A stretch of DNA of 8,014 nucleotides. Source: Bacteroidales bacterium (GTDB taxonomy: Bacteria > Bacteroidota > Bacteroidia > Bacteroidales > VadinHA17). The stretch spans positions 1 through 8,014 of the forward strand of contig JALOMM010000055.1 in the NCBI GenBank assembly GCA_025455535.1, in the 5' to 3' direction. Position numbers and translations under genes: made by a program. Of this stretch, positions 3,932 through 8,014 are shown piece after piece. The notes beneath the pieces were generated by a model that searched no databases, was not told the DNA's origin, and worked only from the letters and a program-made list of their open reading frames with translations. Position 1 is the first letter of the stretch; each line of letters starts with the position of its first letter.

Positions 3932-6322
3932 TTAAATTTCAATTATAATACCGATTGTAGGCAGAACAGTGCCTCCCTCGCCCGGGAGATAGTTGGGCAC
4001 ATACCTTGAAGCATCGGACGGATCAGTGACATAATTCCCGCTGTCATCAGCAAGCGGAACGAGAATGTCAGGCTGATCAGCCTTGAAGTTGAGAACGTTC
4101 TGCACATCAGCATAGAGCATCAGTGACCACTTATTGAAATAAAACTGCTTGTCAACCCTGATATCCAGCTGATTGAATGCATTGAGCCTCTCCGTGTTAT
4201 ACCTTGTATAGTCAAGGTATGGTCGCCCGGAGACATCCCATGCCTCCTTCTGCATCGACTTTTCTTCGTCAAACGGGGTGTAAGGCGCACCGCCGACATA
4301 TCTCCACTTGAATCCTATATCCCACGTTTCACCGAGGCTCTTGGTCGCCGTCACACTAACAAGATGCCTGTTGTCCCATGCGGTCGGGATATAACTCTCA
4401 TCCGTGCCTATGAACTCGCTCCTCACATAGGTGTATGCAAAGACCATGTTCAGACCTTTAAAGTCCCTCACCCTTCCCATAAGCTCAATGCCGTAGGCTC
4501 TCCCTTCAGAAGTAGATACCACTTCTTCGTTCCCGAATACATCGTATCCTGCACTCTTGGTCGAGAGCGGAACCTGGTCAGCAACAGAAAACGGGTAGTC
4601 AGAGTAGTTCTTGTAAAATCCTTCAAGGGTAAACTGAAGTCTCTCGTCGGGTATCAGTTCAATGCCCCCGGTCAGATGATCGGCGGCTATATATTTTATG
4701 CCGTTATCCCTGTTGACGAAATTGCCATCATTGTCCTTATATCCGAGTGACGTATAGGGAGGAAGCTGATAATACCTGCCTGTGCTGAAGTTGAGGTTGA
4801 GATCCTCCGTGAGCGAATAAGAGAGGGAGAATCGGGGTGACAGCTGTGTGAACGGATTCGCCATCTCGGACGAATATGAGTTGGCATCAGTGCGCAGCCC
4901 AAAAGATAACCTGAGTTTCTCCTCCAGGAATGACTTGCTAACCTGGCCGAAAGCCGAGAATTTGAAGAAAAGCAGGTCGCTCTCATACAACTCCGTCTGA
5001 ACCGCATCATCTCCAAAGAACTGCCTGTAAGTGTCATTCCGGTACCTGGACATCTCCGAACCCGCACCAAAGCTGACCCTCAGTGTGCTGGGATAGACCC
5101 TCGTCCCTTCATATCTCAGCCTGATATCCCCTTCACCGCTGGCGTAGTCCAAAGTTTTATTGGCATCTGTCTCGATATTGTCCTGGTATTTTATCTCCTT
5201 GTTGTTAAGGTAGTTGCGACTCAGCACGACCATATCCGAGCCGTTGGTCCTGAAGTGCCTGTAGACAGCACCAAAAGTATAACTGTATTGCTGCTGTTCC
5301 GGGAGAAAACCCAGTAAATAGCGCTGTGATTCGGTTTCATCGGCCTCAAGGTTCAGACGCGAGACATCGTATGCTCCAATGCCAAGAATAGTCAGCTCGT
5401 TCTTCTGATCGAAGCTTAACTTGTATTTGAACTGAAAGTCATTGTATGTGGGAAGAAAAGGAAGCCCCAGCGCCCCGAAGAGAAACTGCAGATAAGACCT
5501 TCTTGCAGAGACTATCAGTGATCCCCTCTCACCTGCAGGGCCGTTATAGGTAAGTCCCAGGTCAGAGGCACCCACGGTTGCTCTCAGTGATCTCTTTTCC
5601 CTGTTTCCGTCAATCATGCTGAAATTCATTACCGAACTGAGCGCATTGCCCCTGGTGGCAGGAAACGCACCCGACAGAAAGTCAACCGACCTTACAAAGT
5701 CGACATTTATAATGCCCACCGGCCCGCCTGACGCACCCTGCGTTGAGAAGTGATTGAGATAAGGTATCTCCACATTGTCAATGAAAAACCTGTTCTCATT
5801 CGGGCCACCGCCCCGTACGATGACATCATTCCTGAATGCGGGGGTGGAAGCGACACCCGGAAACGACTGTATCACCTTCGAAATATCACGGTTACCGCCG
5901 GGATTCAGTTCAATCTCCTCTATGCTTATTATCCTGGCCGAAAGGGGACTCTCTATCTTCTTGCGGAAAGGGGACGCCTTGATAACCACATCTGAAATGC
6001 CGACCACAGTGGTCTCAAGAGGGATATTGAGATTTACCTCGTTGGTGTTTGTCACCATCACTGCCTCTGAAATATATGGCTTATACCCTACCGACGAAAC
6101 CCTCACCTCAGCAAACCCCGGCTTGATGCCTGTGAAAAGAAAATTGCCGTCAAAGTCGGTCATGGCTCCGATGGTGGTGTTCCATATAACCACGCTGGCA
6201 AAGGGTACAGGTTCATTGGTGGTTGCGTCAACAACCTTGCCCCTGATAACTCCTCCTTCAGACTGTGCCGAAAGGTCAGCGACTGAAATGATTAATGCTA
6301 GAAATAATATATAGAATCTCAT
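3932..6322 (-). CDS. TonB-dependent outer-membrane receptor with N-terminal carboxypeptidase-regulatory-like domain
   Basis: A 796-residue gated beta-barrel transporter powered by the TonB-ExbB-ExbD system. The signal peptide is MRFYILFLALIISVADLSAQ with likely cleavage after residues 18-20. Next comes a CarboxypepD_reg-like/CNA-B domain (about 25-103, GVIRGKVVDATTNEPVPFASV and TDFDGNFLFTGIKPG). The plug (about 108-236) includes RIISIEEIELNPGG, VIQSFPGVA, IVRGGGPNENRFFIDN (168-183) and the HFSTQGASGGP segment, typical of a large non-SusC receptor group in Bacteroidota. The rest is a barrel with many alternating aromatic strands, ending in LPTIGIIIEI. Size is below the roughly 1000 residues usual for SusC, and no SusD gene is present, so glycan uptake is not implied. 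The substrate is unknown; siderophores, metal complexes, peptides or other cargo are possible. The 65-bp gap upstream is AT-rich and should carry its promoter. The lipoprotein gene follows after 11 nt. The frame is intact. Confidence 0.93.
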   Translation of the reverse strand: MRFYILFLALIISVADLSAQSEGGVIRGKVVDATTNEPVPFASVVIWNTTIGAMTDFDGNFLFTGIKPGFAEVRVSSVGYKPYISEAVMVTNTNEVNLNIPLETTVVGISDVVIKASPFRKKIESPLSARIISIEEIELNPGGNRDISKVIQSFPGVASTPAFRNDVIVRGGGPNENRFFIDNVEIPYLNHFSTQGASGGPVGIINVDFVRSVDFLSGAFPATRGNALSSVMNFSMIDGNREKRSLRATVGASDLGLTYNGPAGERGSLIVSARRSYLQFLFGALGLPFLPTYNDFQFKYKLSFDQKNELTILGIGAYDVSRLNLEADETESQRYLLGFLPEQQQYSYTFGAVYRHFRTNGSDMVVLSRNYLNNKEIKYQDNIETDANKTLDYASGEGDIRLRYEGTRVYPSTLRVSFGAGSEMSRYRNDTYRQFFGDDAVQTELYESDLLFFKFSAFGQVSKSFLEEKLRLSFGLRTDANSYSSEMANPFTQLSPRFSLSYSLTEDLNLNFSTGRYYQLPPYTSLGYKDNDGNFVNRDNGIKYIAADHLTGGIELIPDERLQFTLEGFYKNYSDYPFSVADQVPLSTKSAGYDVFGNEEVVSTSEGRAYGIELMGRVRDFKGLNMVFAYTYVRSEFIGTDESYIPTAWDNRHLVSVTATKSLGETWDIGFKWRYVGGAPYTPFDEEKSMQKEAWDVSGRPYLDYTRYNTERLNAFNQLDIRVDKQFYFNKWSLMLYADVQNVLNFKADQPDILVPLADDSGNYVTDPSDASRYVPNYLPGEGGTVLPTIGIIIEI

Positions 6323-6387
6323 TGCTTTGACTGTTTATGTAAAAAAAACAATAAATCAGTATTTTTGTTCATTAAATTAAGTAAAAT
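6323..6387 (-). promoter_or_regulatory. AT-rich gap expected to hold the receptor promoter
   Basis: This 65-bp gap between the GSCFA stop and the receptor start is strongly AT-rich and includes a run of eight A on the plus strand (6341-6348), read as eight T in the leader or promoter of the receptor. A clear TTTG/TAnnTTTG promoter pair could not be picked. A weak, imperfect AT stem (around 6345-6370) precedes the T-run in the minus direction and could act as a poor terminator for the GSCFA transcript. The low confidence reflects that only composition and position support the call. Confidence 0.3.
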
Positions 6388-7365
6388 TCAGGACAAACTT
6401 CTGAAGTAAGCTTCCTCATTTGCAAGATCTATAAATGGAGCCTTTTCTTTGAGTTCAGCTATCCTGCCCAGCATGACAGCTGCGAACGGAGATGTCTCTT
6501 CCTTTCCTCCCGTGAGACGGTGAGCCATAGCCCTGGTAATTCTTGCGGCCTCGTTCCATATCCGCAGCGTGGGGCTCTCCATGAAGACAGAGGTGAATTT
6601 CTCCCAGATATAGTCAATTGCCGTCTCTGACGGATGGACCATGTCGGAAGCGTAGAACCTGTAATCGCGAAGGTCATCCATGAATATCTCGTAGGCAGGA
6701 AAGTAACCTGACACCGCGGGATGTTTTACCAGCTCTTCGATCGCCAGAAGCAGATTCGCCTTGCTTAGCTGGTTGGCATGCGCGCCATCGCTGAGATGAC
6801 GGACCGGGCTTACGGTAAACCATACCTTCAGGCCAGGATTTGCCATTGCCAGCCGGTCAAGTGTCTCCATCCACCTCTCTGTTATCTCAGATGATGTGGC
6901 CTGTCTGCGGCTGAAGAGCGATGACGGCAGCTTGTGGCAGTTGGCAACAACGGCGCCGCTCTCCCTGAGAGTGAAAATGTATGAGGTCCCGAATGTAACA
7001 AAGAGAAATGAGGCGCGGTGCAGAAACCCTGATGAAGCGACGCTGACATCATTAAGCCTGTCCCTCAGCACATCACGGTTGTATGATGAAAAGGCAGTGT
7101 GATGATCAAGGCTCATGTAACGGTTCTGATGGAGATAAATGTCATCATCAGTATACCTGTGACTGCTGATAAACCTGTCAAGAGCCCCTGCAACGGAGAA
7201 AGGGTTGAAAAGGGTTCCGTGCGGGTTTGTCATGACATCGAGCTTCCCGGATGCCAGCCTGTATCCTGTTTCATTTGCAAAACAAGAGCCTATGAACATT
7301 ACTGGTGTCTGGTAGCTGATCTTTGCCGCAGATGACGGAATGGCTACCTCTGTTCGCAGGTCCAT
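6388..7365 (-). CDS. GSCFA-family protein (SGNH-hydrolase-like)
   Basis: A 325-residue protein with the motif that names the family, GSCFA, at residues 26-30 (VMFIGSCFANETGYRL). Further conserved-looking blocks are NPHGTLFNPFS (48-58), LFVTFGTSYIF (121-131), NCHK (142-145), FTVSPVRH (183-190) and SDMVHPS (240-246). Read as an SGNH-type hydrolase, Ser27 would be the nucleophile, Gly126 and Asn142 the oxyanion-hole residues, and Asp241/His244 the rest of the triad. The family is, to my knowledge, placed near GDSL/SGNH hydrolases, but substrate and reaction are not established. Residues 265-325 form a probable helical C-terminal extension. No signal peptide is visible, so a cytoplasmic location is likely. 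The gene begins 8 nt after the stop of the alpha/beta hydrolase, with no standard Shine-Dalgarno sequence, so the two are probably co-transcribed. Length is near usual and all motifs are intact. Family call is confident; enzymatic role is inferred. Confidence 0.9.
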   Translation of the reverse strand: MDLRTEVAIPSSAAKISYQTPVMFIGSCFANETGYRLASGKLDVMTNPHGTLFNPFSVAGALDRFISSHRYTDDDIYLHQNRYMSLDHHTAFSSYNRDVLRDRLNDVSVASSGFLHRASFLFVTFGTSYIFTLRESGAVVANCHKLPSSLFSRRQATSSEITERWMETLDRLAMANPGLKVWFTVSPVRHLSDGAHANQLSKANLLLAIEELVKHPAVSGYFPAYEIFMDDLRDYRFYASDMVHPSETAIDYIWEKFTSVFMESPTLRIWNEAARITRAMAHRLTGGKEETSPFAAVMLGRIAELKEKAPFIDLANEEAYFRSLS

Positions 7366-7373
7366 CTTATATA

Positions 7374-8014
7374 TTATAATAATGTATCAATCCATTCCAT
7401 GATGAAGTCAAAATGCTCATCCTTTATCAGGTCGTTATGGAGCTCATGGTATCCTCCTTCCCACAACTTGAGAGTTGCTGACGGCACTGATCCGGCAACC
7501 TCAACGGAACCGGACGGCGAGGTGAGCATGTCATCCCTTCCATGTGCCAGCAGAAGAGGGCACTTTATCTCGGAAGCCCTTGCCAGCGTTTCTTCTGCAG
7601 CATCATTCATTGATGCAAACAGTCCGGCAGATATCATCCCGTGAACAAGCGGATCGCTCCTGTATAAGCCAGCAACCTCCCTGTCACGTGAGAGACTGTT
7701 AATATTAAGTCCTGACGCCTGGGTCATGTCTGGCATCAACCTTTTCGCCAGTGAGGCCAGCAATACCTTTGCCCTCGGAGGCTCTTCGGTCAGCCTCACC
7801 CACGGTGAAGTAACTATAGCGCCTTTCACATCAGGCTTTCTTCTGACAAGATAATTCAGCACCAGCCCCCCTCCCAGGCTGTGTCCGTAAATAACAAGCG
7901 GAACCCCGTCAAGATCAGCTGCAATGCCTTCCAATATGATGTCGAACATGTCATATACCTTCTCCAGCGGTGGCAGTACCCCCCGTCTCCCGGCCGACTG
8001 TCCGTGACCGGGGA
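7374..8014 (-). CDS. Alpha/beta hydrolase, monoacylglycerol-lipase-like (partial, N-terminus outside window)
   Basis: The frame stays open from the stop at 7374-7376 to the right edge, so the ATG at 7949 is internal and not the true start; about 213 residues are visible and the N-terminal part is missing. The first visible residues, PGHGQSAGRRGVLPPLEKVYD, match the conserved GHG-S-G-RG segment that follows the oxyanion region in monoglyceride lipases of the Hydrolase_4 (serine aminopeptidase S33) group. The nucleophile elbow is YGHSLGGG (GxSxG), the acid is in AHGRDDMLTSP, and the histidine is in EGGYHELHND, so the catalytic triad is complete. A helical cap lies between the elbow and the acid. 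The likely reaction is hydrolysis of monoacylglycerols, lysophospholipids or similar esters; the exact substrate cannot be read. It is followed 8 nt later by the GSCFA gene. No signal peptide can be judged because the N-terminus is absent. Confidence 0.9.
   Translation of the reverse strand, partial: PGHGQSAGRRGVLPPLEKVYDMFDIILEGIAADLDGVPLVIYGHSLGGGLVLNYLVRRKPDVKGAIVTSPWVRLTEEPPRAKVLLASLAKRLMPDMTQASGLNINSLSRDREVAGLYRSDPLVHGMISAGLFASMNDAAEETLARASEIKCPLLLAHGRDDMLTSPSGSVEVAGSVPSATLKLWEGGYHELHNDLIKDEHFDFIMEWIDTLL

Noticed and set aside
5775..6314. Long plus-strand open frame antisense to the start of the receptor gene
   Set aside because: It lies entirely opposite a clearly homologous receptor gene, its product shows no family pattern, and codon composition explains the open frame.
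3932..6322. SusC-type glycan receptor of a polysaccharide utilisation locus
   Set aside because: The protein is shorter than SusC, and no SusD, glycoside hydrolase or hybrid sensor gene is present in the window.
7374..7949. Treating the ATG at 7949 as the true start of the alpha/beta hydrolase
   Set aside because: The frame stays open to the window edge and encodes the conserved GHG-S-G-RG segment upstream of that ATG, so the gene is 5'-truncated by the window.

Overview
The window looks like chromosomal DNA of a member of the Bacteroidota, most likely an environmental Bacteroidales or Marinilabiliales relative. The evidence is the conserved pair of a receiver-less sigma-54 activator and LptE followed by a small conserved protein, a TonB-dependent receptor with an N-terminal carboxypeptidase-regulatory-like domain, a GSCFA protein, start codons without clear Shine-Dalgarno sequences, and AT-rich gaps between moderately GC-rich genes. 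Species cannot be decided from this sequence. No rRNA, tRNA, CRISPR array, insertion sequence or phage gene was seen.

Layout. Positions 1-2085 (minus strand) hold a compact operon read from right to left: a sigma-54 enhancer-binding regulator, lptE (17-nt overlap), and a conserved Bacteroidota protein that runs off the left edge. A 179-bp divergent intergenic region (2086-2264) separates this operon from a single plus-strand gene, a MerR-type regulator (2265-3155). Its C-terminal half looks like the cobalamin-binding module of CarH/LitR proteins but lacks the cobalt-ligand and signature histidines. The intergenic region carries three perfect inverted repeats plus an overlapping alternative pairing, and is the most interesting non-coding stretch here. 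Positions 3174-6322 (minus) hold a TonB-dependent outer-membrane receptor followed 11 nt later by a DUF2271-like lipoprotein gene, very probably one transcript. Positions 6388-8014 (minus) hold a monoacylglycerol-lipase-like alpha/beta hydrolase (5' end beyond the window) followed 8 nt later by a GSCFA-family protein.

How the genes may work together. Most products act at or on the cell envelope: LptE in LPS export to the outer membrane, the receptor and lipoprotein in uptake of an unknown substrate, and two predicted hydrolases that may act on lipids or other esters. The two regulators sit back to back, so the shared intergenic region could let one or both control the LptE operon. That link is inferred from position only. 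No complete new defence or mobile system is visible. The best leads are the MerR regulator with a degenerate B12 module, the structured divergent region, and the receptor-lipoprotein pair.
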